Assembly (NCBI GenBank): GCA_015067995.1
Contig: SVLJ01000003.1
Location: 124,001 to 188,000 of the forward strand
Source: Oscillospiraceae bacterium
GTDB taxonomy: Bacteria; Bacillota; Clostridia; Oscillospirales; Oscillospiraceae
Length of the DNA: 64,000 bases
Reading direction: 5' to 3'
Both the position numbers and the translations under genes were made by a program. Of this stretch, positions 24,734-33,101 are shown in pieces (the stretch's first letter is position 1; the number at the start of each line of letters is the position of its first letter). The notes beneath the pieces were generated by a model, which was not told where the DNA came from, made no database searches, and was given only the letters and a program-made list of their open reading frames with translations.

Positions 24734-25353
24734 TTGAGAGAGAAGAACATCCGGGGACGGATGGTATTTTCCGGTATATGCTGTATTTTGCTGTGTGTTG
24801 GCCTGATGACCGCTTGCGGAGATACCCCGGCGGGAGAAGCGGCCGTAGGGTCTGTGCCCGCATCCTCTGCTGTACCGGAGGAGCCTGCGCCCACGCCGCA
24901 ACCTGAGCCCGCACCGGAGCCTGTGCCCGAGCCGAAGCCGAAGCCGGAGCCGAAACCGGAGGTCCCGGCAGACGCACAGGGGCATGGAAAACTGTCCAGC
25001 GGTCAGTATTGGATTCTGGACAAGGACGGTGTTCTCACCATTACCGGCAAGGGACGCCTGAATCCCACCAACGACCCATGGATTCATTACAATGTGAAGG
25101 CCGTCGTCATTGGCGAAGGCATTACCTCTGTTGCGGAGGGGCATTCAAACGGTATAACAGCTATGTAAACTGCGTTTCCCTGACACTTCCCTCTACCGTC
25201 ACCAAGCTGGAGGACTATGCGTTTGGCGATCTGACTGCCATGACGGAGCTGAACCTTTCCGAGGGGCTCAAAACGATCGGAGACTTTGCCTTCTCCGGCT
25301 GCACGAGTCTGACTCCTTATCCCACGCAGATCGCCCTCCACACCGGAGCATGA
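24734..25353 (+). pseudogene. frameshifted LRR_5 (BspA-like) lipoprotein
   Basis: The frame starts at a TTG with AAAGGAG upstream and encodes a lipoprotein signal (VGLMTACG lipobox), a Pro/Glu/Lys-rich spacer and KLSSGQYWILDKDGVLTITGKG, the usual entry to BspA-type repeats. It stops at 25168 after GEGITSVAEG. One base appears to be missing in the run GAGGGG near 25140. In the next frame the protein continues through two LRR_5 repeats (TLPSTVTKLEDYAFGDL, LPEGLKTIG-like) to a stop at 25353. Even so repaired it would be short (about 206 residues), so the 3' end is probably truncated too. Confidence 0.7.
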
Positions 25354-25366
25354 TCCATGGAATACG

Positions 25367-25407
25367 AAAGAGGTCGGGATGAACCAAGGTTCATCCCGGC
25401 CTCTTTT
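25367..25407. terminator. bidirectional terminator
   Basis: AAAGAGG-CGGGATGAACC / GGTTCATCCCG-CCTCTTT, eighteen pairs with one mismatch and a two-base loop, T run on both strands. It serves the LRR pseudogene and the convergent M20 gene. Confidence 0.85.
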
Positions 25408-25425
25408 GACGATGCAGTGTCCGGT

Positions 25426-26619
25426 TTATTCCTGCCAGGTCAGGGCAAAGGCGGCAAACAGCGCCGCACTGAGGGGCAGGGTGGACTCATCAATGTCGAA
25501 TTTCGGGTGGTGATGGGGATAGCAGGGACCGTGGGCAGGCCGTGAGCAGACGTAGAAATGCATGGCCGGGACAAGATCGGCGTAGCGGGCGAAATCCTCG
25601 CCGCCGGGTGCCACCGGGTCATAGAGGCGAATGCGCTCCGCCGGAACCAACTGTGCGGCGGTGGCGGCGAACTTGTCGTGCATGGTGCGGTCGATCTCTG
25701 TGGCCATCAGGTCGATGGTGGTTTCGAAATCCACGCTGCCCCGCAGCATGGCGGCGGTGGACTGACAGATTTCCCGTACCCGCTGCGCGTACCGGCGGTG
25801 CTGCTCCCGGCGGAAGCCCCGGACAGTGCCTTCAATGGTGCAGGTGTCGGAGATGATGTTGTTGCGCTGGCCGCCGTGAATGGTGCTGACGGAGAGGATG
25901 GCGTTGTCGTTGGGGTCACGCTCCCGGTTCATGATCTCCTGCAGATTCATCACGGCGGAGCAGGCCATAAACACCGCGTCCACGCCCAGCTGCGGCGTGC
26001 AGACATGGGCGCTTTTCCCCCGGAAGACGGCGCGGAAGGAGAAAATGTTGGCGGAGTCCGGCTGGTGGGTGAACACCACATCGCCGGTTTGGTACTGCTC
26101 GCCCATGATGTTGCCGGTGTGGAAGCCGATGATGGCGTCCACACGGGGATTCTCCATGACGCCGTCGGCCAGCATGGCTCTGGCACCGCCGTCACCCTCC
26201 TCAAAGGGCTGGAAGAGTACCTTCACGCTGCCGGTAAGCTGTTCCCGCATGTCCCACAGCAGCTTGGCGGCGCCCAGACCCGCCGCCGTGTGGGCGTCGT
26301 GTCCGCAGGCGTGCATGCTGCCGTTGGTGGCGGCAAAGGGCAGACCGGTTTCCTCCCGGATGGGCAGGGCGTCGCAGTCCACCCGGATGGCAAGGCACTT
26401 GCCGGGCTTTGCGCCGTAAATGGTGGCGGTGACGCCGTGTCCTCCCACACCGGAACGGATGTCGGGTATGCCGAAGGAGGCAAGGGTGTCGCAGATGTAT
26501 TGCTCCGTCAGGGGCGTGTCCATCCGCAGCTCCGGATTTTGATGAATGTGCCGCCGCCATGCGGTGAGGGAATCGGCCAGATCGTTGGCGCGGGTGAGAA
26601 TTTCCTGATAAAGAGACAT
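25426..26619 (-). CDS. M20D family amidohydrolase (hippurate/N-acyl-amino-acid hydrolase type)
   Basis: A 397-residue zinc peptidase of the M20D branch. HIHQNPELRMDT is the branch N-terminal block, and MHACGHDAHTA carries two metal ligands. FQPFEEGDGGARAML contains the acidic ligand region, GFHTGNIMG the next His, and VAPGGEDFARY the C-terminal active-site part. It probably removes acyl groups from amino acids in the cytoplasm; the acyl group is not predictable. It follows the LysR gene at an 18-base distance, so the two are co-transcribed. Confidence 0.9.
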   Translation of the reverse strand: MSLYQEILTRANDLADSLTAWRRHIHQNPELRMDTPLTEQYICDTLASFGIPDIRSGVGGHGVTATIYGAKPGKCLAIRVDCDALPIREETGLPFAATNGSMHACGHDAHTAAGLGAAKLLWDMREQLTGSVKVLFQPFEEGDGGARAMLADGVMENPRVDAIIGFHTGNIMGEQYQTGDVVFTHQPDSANIFSFRAVFRGKSAHVCTPQLGVDAVFMACSAVMNLQEIMNRERDPNDNAILSVSTIHGGQRNNIISDTCTIEGTVRGFRREQHRRYAQRVREICQSTAAMLRGSVDFETTIDLMATEIDRTMHDKFAATAAQLVPAERIRLYDPVAPGGEDFARYADLVPAMHFYVCSRPAHGPCYPHHHPKFDIDESTLPLSAALFAAFALTWQE

Positions 26620-26637
26620 GGTATCGGCCTCCTGCAG

Positions 26638-27579
26638 TCAGTTTGGGGGTGTGCCCAGCAGCGCGGGCGCGGAGGGATGCAGCCGGATCAGCGGCGAGAG
26701 GGCGGTGAGATGCTCCAGCAGCCGCTGCTGGAAGACGCTGCGGACGGCGGCTGCCGGGCCGCTGCGCAGAGTGCGTCCGGTGAGATAGTAGCATGTCCGG
26801 TCAGGGGGGCAGTGGGTGAGGGTGTGCAGCGCCACCGGATGCCCGGCCCGCAGCAGCGCGTCCGCTACCGAGGCGGGACAGAGCGCCCAGCTGCGGGGAT
26901 CGTCCATAAAGAGGGCCAGCAGAGCCGCGTTGTCCACCTGCACATAGGGCTTTGTCGACGGATTCCACCAGGAGTCGTGCCACAACTGCAGATCCTGACT
27001 CCATGCCAGAAACCGCTCGTGGCGCGGATCCAGCTCCGCAGGTGTGATGGGGCGGCTGGGCCAGTCACCGTTTTTGGAGCAGAGCAGCACCATCTTTTCG
27101 GAAAACAGCGGTTTGCACACCACGTTGACTGACCGCGACAGGTGGAATACGAAGCCTGCGTCCGCCTCCATGCTGTCGATGAGGGAGAAGATCTCCGGTG
27201 ATTGCTGGGTACGGATGCGCAGTGCCAGACCGTCCTCCTCCGCTAACTGCCGCAGCAGCGGCTGCAGAAGATACAGATTCAGACTGTCGGGACTGGCGAT
27301 GGTAAAGGGAACGGAAAAGGACTGGGCGGCAAAACCGGAGGTCTCTGCATTCAGAGCCGCCCAGCGCTCTGCCAGCGGGATGAATTTCACACCCTCCGGC
27401 GTCAGCTCGATGCTGCGCACGCCCTTGCGGCGGTGGATCAGGGTGATACCAAGGTCTTCCTCCAGCTGCCGCAGCCGTGCGCTGACGGTGGGCTGTGAGA
27501 TGTACAGCTCCTGCGCGGCAAGGAAAATGCTCTGGTTTCGCACAACGCTGAGAAATGTCTCCACATTGACGATATTCAC
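26638..27579 (-). CDS. LysR family transcriptional regulator
   Basis: A 313-residue LTTR. The N-terminal winged helix-turn-helix is VETFLSVVRNQSIFLAAQELYISQPTVSARLRQLEEDLG (residues 5-43), followed by RRKGVRSIELTPEGVKF and a two-lobe sensor domain. The GTG at 27579 is chosen because GGAGGTGGAA precedes it; an upstream ATG lacks support. It is divergent from the aminotransferase-RraA-M20 genes and upstream of the M20D gene, so it probably controls one or both sides. The ligand is unknown. Confidence 0.9.
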   Translation of the reverse strand: MNIVNVETFLSVVRNQSIFLAAQELYISQPTVSARLRQLEEDLGITLIHRRKGVRSIELTPEGVKFIPLAERWAALNAETSGFAAQSFSVPFTIASPDSLNLYLLQPLLRQLAEEDGLALRIRTQQSPEIFSLIDSMEADAGFVFHLSRSVNVVCKPLFSEKMVLLCSKNGDWPSRPITPAELDPRHERFLAWSQDLQLWHDSWWNPSTKPYVQVDNAALLALFMDDPRSWALCPASVADALLRAGHPVALHTLTHCPPDRTCYYLTGRTLRSGPAAAVRSVFQQRLLEHLTALSPLIRLHPSAPALLGTPPN

Positions 27580-27748
27580 CGCCGTTCCACCTCCTTTTTC
27601 CAGTGATAAAGATATTATAACACCTGATAATACGCATGCCAACAGGATGAGTTATTTGTTTTTCTGATATTTAACATCGAAAACCTTGGCTTGCTGCCGG
27701 CGGGAGCGGGGAGTACAATGGGAGAAAAATCATACGGAGGTGACACGT

Positions 27749-28912
27749 ATGTCATTGACATTTAACAGCCGGGTGTGTAATCTGGAAGCATCAGCATCCA
27801 TTGCATTGATGGAGAAGGCACGGCAGCTGAAAGCACAGGGAGTGGACGTGATCTCTCTGGCCACCGGTGAGCCGGATTTTGATACACCGGAATGCGCCGC
27901 CGAGGCGGGCATTGCGGGCATTCGGGATGGAAAAACGCATTATGTAAACGGACGCGGCATTCCTGCTCTGCGGGAGCGGCTTTCCCGCAAGCTTCAAGAG
28001 GAGAATGGACTTGCGTACACACCGGAGGAAATTCTGGTGACGCCCGGTGCGAAATATGCAATTTTCGCAACGTTATTTACACTTTTGTCGCCCGGTGATG
28101 AGGTCATCATCCTGAATCCCTGCTGGGTCAGCTACGGCGCAATGACAGAGCTGGCAGGCGGTGTTCCGATTTATGTAAACCTATCCGAGGAGGATGGCTA
28201 CGCCATCACACAGGAGAAGCTGGAACCCTACATCACGGAGAAGACGAAGCTGCTGCTGCTCAACACCCCCAACAATCCCACCGGCCGCGCCCTGACACAG
28301 CAGGAGGCGGAGATGCTGCGGACGCTGGCGCTGGAGCATGATTTTTACATCCTGTCCGACGAGATCTACGAGAAGGTTCTCTTTGACGGACGGCGGCACA
28401 TCAGCATTGGCGCGCTGCCGGACATGTATGACCGTGTCATCACTGTCAACGGCCTGTCCAAGTGCGCCGCCATGACCGGCTGGCGTGTGGGTTATCTGGC
28501 GGCGGCACGCCCCATCGTGGACATGATCTACATGTTCTATCAGCATACCCTCACCTGCATCGGTGAGTTCGCCCAGCTGGCGGCACTGGAGGCGCTGGAG
28601 CATCCGGAGGAATTTGACCGGATGACGGAGAGCTACCGCATCCGGCGTGACCTGTGGCAGCAGCGGATGAGCCGCATTCCGGCGGTGCGCTGCCTGCGCG
28701 CGGAGGGCACCTTCTACGGTTGGATGCGCATTGATAAGGACGGCATGAGTTCCGGTGATATCGCTGCGTATCTGCTGGAGCGGGCACAGGTGGTGCTGGT
28801 GCCGGGCAATGCCTACGGCGAAAAGGAACAGCCCTATGTACGTGTATCGCTGGCCACCGCCGCGGAGGATCTCGTCCGTGCGGCAGATCGGCTGGAAGCG
28901 GTACTGCGGTGA
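27749..28912 (+). CDS. class I/II pyridoxal phosphate aminotransferase (aspartate aminotransferase-like)
   Basis: A 387-residue fold-type I aminotransferase. SLATGEPDFDTPE and the THYVNGRGIPALRE block are typical of subgroup I-gamma. NTPNNPTGRAL, SDEIYEKV and the PLP lysine in SKCAAMTGWRVGYLA follow in order. The ATG at 27749 has GGAGGTGACACGT upstream. It transfers amino groups between amino acids and 2-oxo acids; the preferred substrate is not evident. Its stop overlaps the next gene's upstream region, and an M20 peptidase follows, which suggests use of amino acids liberated from peptides. Confidence 0.92.
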   Translation: MSLTFNSRVCNLEASASIALMEKARQLKAQGVDVISLATGEPDFDTPECAAEAGIAGIRDGKTHYVNGRGIPALRERLSRKLQEENGLAYTPEEILVTPGAKYAIFATLFTLLSPGDEVIILNPCWVSYGAMTELAGGVPIYVNLSEEDGYAITQEKLEPYITEKTKLLLLNTPNNPTGRALTQQEAEMLRTLALEHDFYILSDEIYEKVLFDGRRHISIGALPDMYDRVITVNGLSKCAAMTGWRVGYLAAARPIVDMIYMFYQHTLTCIGEFAQLAALEALEHPEEFDRMTESYRIRRDLWQQRMSRIPAVRCLRAEGTFYGWMRIDKDGMSSGDIAAYLLERAQVVLVPGNAYGEKEQPYVRVSLATAAEDLVRAADRLEAVLR

Positions 28913-28926
28913 AAGGAGTACAGACC

Positions 28927-29544
28927 GTGAACTATCAGAGATTTCTGGAAGCGCCCACCGGCAACATCTGCGATGCCAACGGCGGACGAGGCGTTATGGA
29001 TGCGGGCATCCACCCGCTGGACAGACACATGCAGCTGGCGGGCCGTGCCCTGACGGTGGCCTGTGCCGCCGGTGACAACCTTACCATCCACAAGGCGGTG
29101 ATGCTGGCGCAGCCGGGTGATGTGCTGGTGATCAACTGCGGCGGCTATCTCAATGCCGGTGTCTTCGGCGAGATGCTGGCGCTGTCCTGCATGGCCAAGG
29201 GTATTGCCGGCGTGGTCATCGACGGCAGCTGCCGGGATGTCAACGACCTCGTTGAACTGGGTTTTCCCACCTTCGTCCGGGGCGTCAATCCCCGTGGCAC
29301 CATCAAGGATACCTGCGGCGCGGTGGGCGGCGAGGTGCTGTGCGGCGGCGTCACCGTCCGGGCAGGCGACATCGTGGTGGGTGACTGCGACGGTGTGGTG
29401 GTGATCCCCCGGGAGGAAGCGGATGTGATTCTGGACAAGGCACTGGCCAAGAAGCAGCGTGAGGACGAGATGCGTCCGCTGCTGCGTGCCGGCGGCACCA
29501 CGGCGGAGCTGCTGGGACTGATGGATAAACTGGGACTTTCATAA
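28927..29544 (+). CDS. RraA-like protein (HMG/CHA aldolase or oxaloacetate decarboxylase family)
   Basis: A 205-residue RraA-fold protein. It has TGNICDANGGRGVMDAGI, the AGRALTVACAAGDN substrate loop, VLVINCGGYLNAGVFGEMLA and GVVIDGSCRDVNDL; the latter contains the Arg-Asp pair that binds metal and substrate in class II HMG aldolases. Family members cleave 4-hydroxy-4-methyl-2-oxoglutarate or decarboxylate oxaloacetate. The GTG at 28927 with AAAGGAG is preferred over the GTG at 28909 that overlaps the aminotransferase. In this operon it may process a 2-oxo acid made by the aminotransferase. Confidence 0.82.
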   Translation: MNYQRFLEAPTGNICDANGGRGVMDAGIHPLDRHMQLAGRALTVACAAGDNLTIHKAVMLAQPGDVLVINCGGYLNAGVFGEMLALSCMAKGIAGVVIDGSCRDVNDLVELGFPTFVRGVNPRGTIKDTCGAVGGEVLCGGVTVRAGDIVVGDCDGVVVIPREEADVILDKALAKKQREDEMRPLLRAGGTTAELLGLMDKLGLS

Positions 29545-29560
29545 TCAGGAGGAATATAGA

Positions 29561-30694
29561 ATGGAACTGGAACGGAAGGAATTTCTGGACAAACTGGCTG
29601 AGATCGTGAATATCGACAGCGGCAGCCGCAGTCCTGCGGGCATCACCGCCGTGGCGGATGTCATTGCAGGCTGGTTTACAGATCTTGGCTGGCAGGTGAC
29701 ACGCCATAACGTGGGCGACGAGACCGGCCCTCTGCTGCAGATTACCAACAAGGGCACGGACAAGTACGATGTTGCGCTGCTGGGACACATGGATACCGTC
29801 TTCAACGACGGCACCGTGGCGGAGCGTCCCTTCCGTGTGGAGGGCGACACGGCCTACGGCCCCGGTGTGGCGGATATGAAGAACGGCCTTGTGGCCATGT
29901 ATTTTGCCGCCCGTGAACTGTCCAAAGATCCGGAGAACAGTCCTGCGGTGTGCATGCTCTTCAACCCGGACGAGGAGATCGGCGCCCGCTATTCCAAGCA
30001 CAAGATGATCGAGATCGTGGCCAATAGCCCCTTGCTCTACGTGCTGGAGGGCTCCGGTACCCACGGCAGCACCCACTGCCACGCCCGGAAGAGCATCACC
30101 GGCTTCAACGCCATTTTCCACGGCCAGTCCGCCCACGCCGGCAACATGCTGGACCGTTCCGGCGCTTCCGCCATTCTGGAGGCTGCCCGCTGGACGGAGA
30201 CCATCTGCGGCTGGGTGGATCGTGAGAAGCAGATCACAGCCAACGTGGGCATCATTCAGGGCGGCCTCGCCGCCAACGTGGTGCCGGACTATGCCCGAAT
30301 CCGTGCCGAGTTCCGCACGGTGACCATGGAGGATCAGCAGCGTCTTATGGAAAAGGTGGAGCACATGGCCGCCAATCCCATGACCCCCGGTGTCACCGTG
30401 GAGCTGGAGGATGTGGGCGGCAGACCGCCCCTGAATCCCAGCGATGCCACTCTGGCAGAGATTGAGCGCGCCACCAGAGTGGCCGCCTCTGTGGGTCAGG
30501 AGTTCAGGGTAAAGGCCCGCGGCGGTGTGTCCGATGCCAACACCATCTGCGCCGCACTGCCCCACATTGCCTGTCTGGACGGCATGGGCCCCGCCGGCAG
30601 CAACGCCCATTCTCCCGAGGAGTATCTGGAGATCAACAGCTGTCTGCCCTGTGTGGAGCTGCTGGTGGCTCTGCTGCTGGATCTGAAAAAGTAA
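29561..30694 (+). CDS. M20 family metallopeptidase (CPG2/ArgE type)
   Basis: A 377-residue M20 peptidase. LLGHMDTVFNDG holds the first metal His and catalytic Asp, GPGVADMKNG the bridging Asp, FNPDEEIGARYSKHKM the catalytic Glu pair, and the dimerisation lid has GQSAHAGNMLDRS. The last His region is AGSNAHSPEEYL. It resembles glutamate carboxypeptidase. AGGAGGAA precedes the ATG. It is the third gene of the plus-strand set that starts with the aminotransferase, and is likely cytosolic. Confidence 0.92.
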   Translation: MELERKEFLDKLAEIVNIDSGSRSPAGITAVADVIAGWFTDLGWQVTRHNVGDETGPLLQITNKGTDKYDVALLGHMDTVFNDGTVAERPFRVEGDTAYGPGVADMKNGLVAMYFAARELSKDPENSPAVCMLFNPDEEIGARYSKHKMIEIVANSPLLYVLEGSGTHGSTHCHARKSITGFNAIFHGQSAHAGNMLDRSGASAILEAARWTETICGWVDREKQITANVGIIQGGLAANVVPDYARIRAEFRTVTMEDQQRLMEKVEHMAANPMTPGVTVELEDVGGRPPLNPSDATLAEIERATRVAASVGQEFRVKARGGVSDANTICAALPHIACLDGMGPAGSNAHSPEEYLEINSCLPCVELLVALLLDLKK

Positions 30695-30709
30695 GCGGAA
30701 AACGACATG

Positions 30710-30743
30710 AAAATCCCCTGCCGTGATGGCAGGGGATTTTCCT
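30710..30743. terminator. bidirectional terminator
   Basis: Perfect 13-pair stem AAAATCCCCTGCC / GGCAGGGGATTTT with loop GTGAT. It ends the M20 operon on the plus strand and the giant-protein operon on the minus strand. Confidence 0.88.
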
Positions 30744-31805
30744 TTACAAATCACACAGCTGGCGGCGCAGCTGGGTGGAAAAGTCTGTGAGCCTGGTCTC
30801 AATATCCGGCAGGGACAGCGCCTCACCGGCGGTATTGGCTGTCTCCATAAGGCAGGCGCCGGCGGGGAGATAGAAGCCCTTGTTCATGCACATGGCGCTG
30901 ACCACCTGAGAAGCCACGATGTCGCCGCCGGAGTAGCCGGACACCACGATGGCATACACCGCCTTGTCGGTGAAGGGGGTGGTGCGGTACAGGGCGGTGA
31001 GGCGGTTGATGGCCGCCGTCAGATTGGCAGAGAGGGCGTCGTTGTAGTTTGGGCACAGCAGCACCACCGCGTCGGCGTCCCGGACGGCGGGGTATACCTC
31101 CCGCACCATAACGCCGCCGTAGAAGCACTCGCCCTTTTCACCGAAGTGGAGGCACATGGTGTAGGGACACCCGGCGCAGTCCTCCATGGTGCCGTTGCGC
31201 AGACCGATCTCCGTAATGTCGCAGCAGTCCTCCAGCTGGGGGCGGACATGCATCCACAGCGCCATGGTGTTGGAGGTGCGGTGGCTGGAGGCGTGGAGCA
31301 CCGTCACTCTGGGGCGGCGGTGCTTCGGCGGTGCAAAGTCCCCGATGCGGCGCACCAGATCGGCGGCAGCCCGACGGTAGGCATCCTCCAGTCCGCAGCC
31401 GGCGTTTTTGGCCTGTACGGTGAAGTTCCGCAGGTCGCTTGTACCCTCCACCAGAGGTCTGCCAATGAGTGTACAGTCGGATTGGTTTACAGCCAGTGCC
31501 AGCTCCCGGGCGGTGGATTTGGTGTAGAGATCGCCGCCGTCCACCAGAATACCGGCGGCGCTGCCGGTGAGCAGGTTCTTCTCCCGGCGCAGCTGACCCA
31601 GCAGACGGTACAGCCCTTCGTTCTGTCCCGCGTCGTCCAGCGACACGGCGAAGAGAATGCGGCGGTTATGGAGGGGAGCGGAAATTTCCTTCAGCAGCTC
31701 GGCCTCTGTGCCGGCCAGGGCAGACTCCAGGATTCCGGAAAAACGGGGGGAGAGCCGGTGGCCGGGGCAGATCACAGTCAGTGGAGTATGGGACATAGAG
31801 ATCAC
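30744..31805 (-). CDS. flavodoxin-like NAD(P)H-dependent oxidoreductase (354-codon, two-part)
   Basis: A 353-residue protein. The first ~165 residues (MISMSHTPLTVICPGHRLSPRFSG ...) have no flavin motif I recognise, although ICPGHRLSPRFSGIL resembles a decayed phosphate loop. The second part is a flavodoxin/FMN-reductase domain: VTVLHASSHRTSNTMALWMHV is the FMN phosphate loop, DCAGCPYTMCLHFGEKGEC a cysteine segment like that of iron-sulfur flavoproteins, and VVLLCPNYNDALSANLTAAINRL the second flavin block. It is the last gene of the giant-protein operon. An electron-transfer role for that operon is an inference. Confidence 0.7.
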   Translation of the reverse strand: MISMSHTPLTVICPGHRLSPRFSGILESALAGTEAELLKEISAPLHNRRILFAVSLDDAGQNEGLYRLLGQLRREKNLLTGSAAGILVDGGDLYTKSTARELALAVNQSDCTLIGRPLVEGTSDLRNFTVQAKNAGCGLEDAYRRAAADLVRRIGDFAPPKHRRPRVTVLHASSHRTSNTMALWMHVRPQLEDCCDITEIGLRNGTMEDCAGCPYTMCLHFGEKGECFYGGVMVREVYPAVRDADAVVLLCPNYNDALSANLTAAINRLTALYRTTPFTDKAVYAIVVSGYSGGDIVASQVVSAMCMNKGFYLPAGACLMETANTAGEALSLPDIETRLTDFSTQLRRQLCDL

Positions 31806-31849
31806 TCCTTGTCAGCGGGATTATCGGGTGGAGAGCGTCGTGGGATTGT

Positions 31850-33088
31850 TCAGATGATGGCGGCGAGATTGCGCTCCGTCTCCTGCAGGCGGCGGAACAG
31901 AGCGTCCGGCAGCGCCAGCGCCTCTGTCTCCAGACCCTGCCGGGTGTAGCGGTTGCGGCAGCCGAACCACACGCTGCCAAGGCACACGCTGCCGCAGTGC
32001 CACTGCCCCCGCAGCAGCAGCAGGATCTGCATGGCGCCGGAGGAGAGGGCGGGGGCAATGTAGGGCTTGAAGCCGATTTCCCGGATGCGGAGGTTGGCCT
32101 CCACCACTTCCTGCGTCAGCGCTCTGGAGAGCTCATCGTCATAGTGTTCGATGGAGTTGGCGATGACCAGATCGGCGCCGTGGGGGCCGAAGCTGCGTCC
32201 CTCCGTCAGGAAGGCGGCATAGGCGGGATTGGTCTTGGCCAGAGCGGCGGCGCGGGCGTTCATGACGCCCAGCCCCAGACCCTGCACCTGCTCGGCAAGG
32301 AGTCCCCTGCCGTCGAAGCTTCCGTTCTCGTCGGTGTTGGAGGCCAGCCATGCGGCCTTGCACAGTGGGTCAACGGGGTCGCTCATCACCAGAAACAGAC
32401 CGGAGAAATTCGCTCTCCGTGCCATCCGGGCGTAGTGTGCCACGATCTCGCGGTTGGCGTCAAACTGCGCCATGCGCACATCCTTTACGGCGCTGCCCAC
32501 GGCGGGGATGGAGCGGGTGGCGGCAAAGAGAAACACATCGCAGTCAAAGAGATGCTCCATATCCACAGGTACCACGTCCGGCAGAGCATCATACTCCCAC
32601 GGCAGGCTTACCTGACTCATCTCGGCGGTGTACCGCGCCACGGTGGCGGGGTTCAGGTCGCAGATGCCGATGGTGTGGAGGCAGTCGCCTCCCAGCAGCT
32701 TCAGACCCGTCAGCACCGTGCCGCCCACGTCGCCCACTGCCAGCAGGTGCAGACGGCGGCGTGCGGCTTTTTTGTCGGTGAAGGTCAGCGCCTCCTGCCA
32801 GCGGGGATCGCCGCCGTTGACGGCGGTGACCCGTCCCTCCGCCACGGCGGCTGCCAGCTTTGCCGGAACGTCGGCGGCAGGCAGACGGGCGGGGTCGAGA
32901 TAGGCAGCGCTTTCCGGGGCAGTCACCTGCGCCGGATGGGAGGGACGAAAGGCAATGCGGCCTGCGCTCTCCCGGATATGATGCCAGATCAGCTCGCCTG
33001 CCCAGTTTTCCGCGGCGGCGGGCAGAGGCAGACCGGCAGTCTGAGAGACCAGATGGCGGTGGCCCATAGAATAATGGTAGAAATCCAT
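31850..33088 (-). CDS. LDH/MDH-like Rossmann dehydrogenase homologue
   Basis: A 412-residue protein with an N-terminal region of about 110 residues (MDFYHYSMGHRHLVSQ ...) that I do not recognise. From about 115 it follows lactate/malate dehydrogenases: LLAVGDVGGTVLTGLKLLGG is the dinucleotide loop, GICDLN the ribose-binding Asp, DVFLFAATRSIPAVGS the next strand, FDANREIVAHYARMA the family helix, and LFLVMSDPVDPLCKAAW matches the VxSNPVD block with Ser-Asp for Ser-Asn. GRSFGPHG is where the catalytic His-Gly would be. It starts 13 bases after the giant gene, so the two are translationally coupled. Substrate unknown. Confidence 0.65.
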   Translation of the reverse strand: MDFYHYSMGHRHLVSQTAGLPLPAAAENWAGELIWHHIRESAGRIAFRPSHPAQVTAPESAAYLDPARLPAADVPAKLAAAVAEGRVTAVNGGDPRWQEALTFTDKKAARRRLHLLAVGDVGGTVLTGLKLLGGDCLHTIGICDLNPATVARYTAEMSQVSLPWEYDALPDVVPVDMEHLFDCDVFLFAATRSIPAVGSAVKDVRMAQFDANREIVAHYARMARRANFSGLFLVMSDPVDPLCKAAWLASNTDENGSFDGRGLLAEQVQGLGLGVMNARAAALAKTNPAYAAFLTEGRSFGPHGADLVIANSIEHYDDELSRALTQEVVEANLRIREIGFKPYIAPALSSGAMQILLLLRGQWHCGSVCLGSVWFGCRNRYTRQGLETEALALPDALFRRLQETERNLAAII

Positions 33089-33101
33089 AGGGAACAGCTC
33101 C

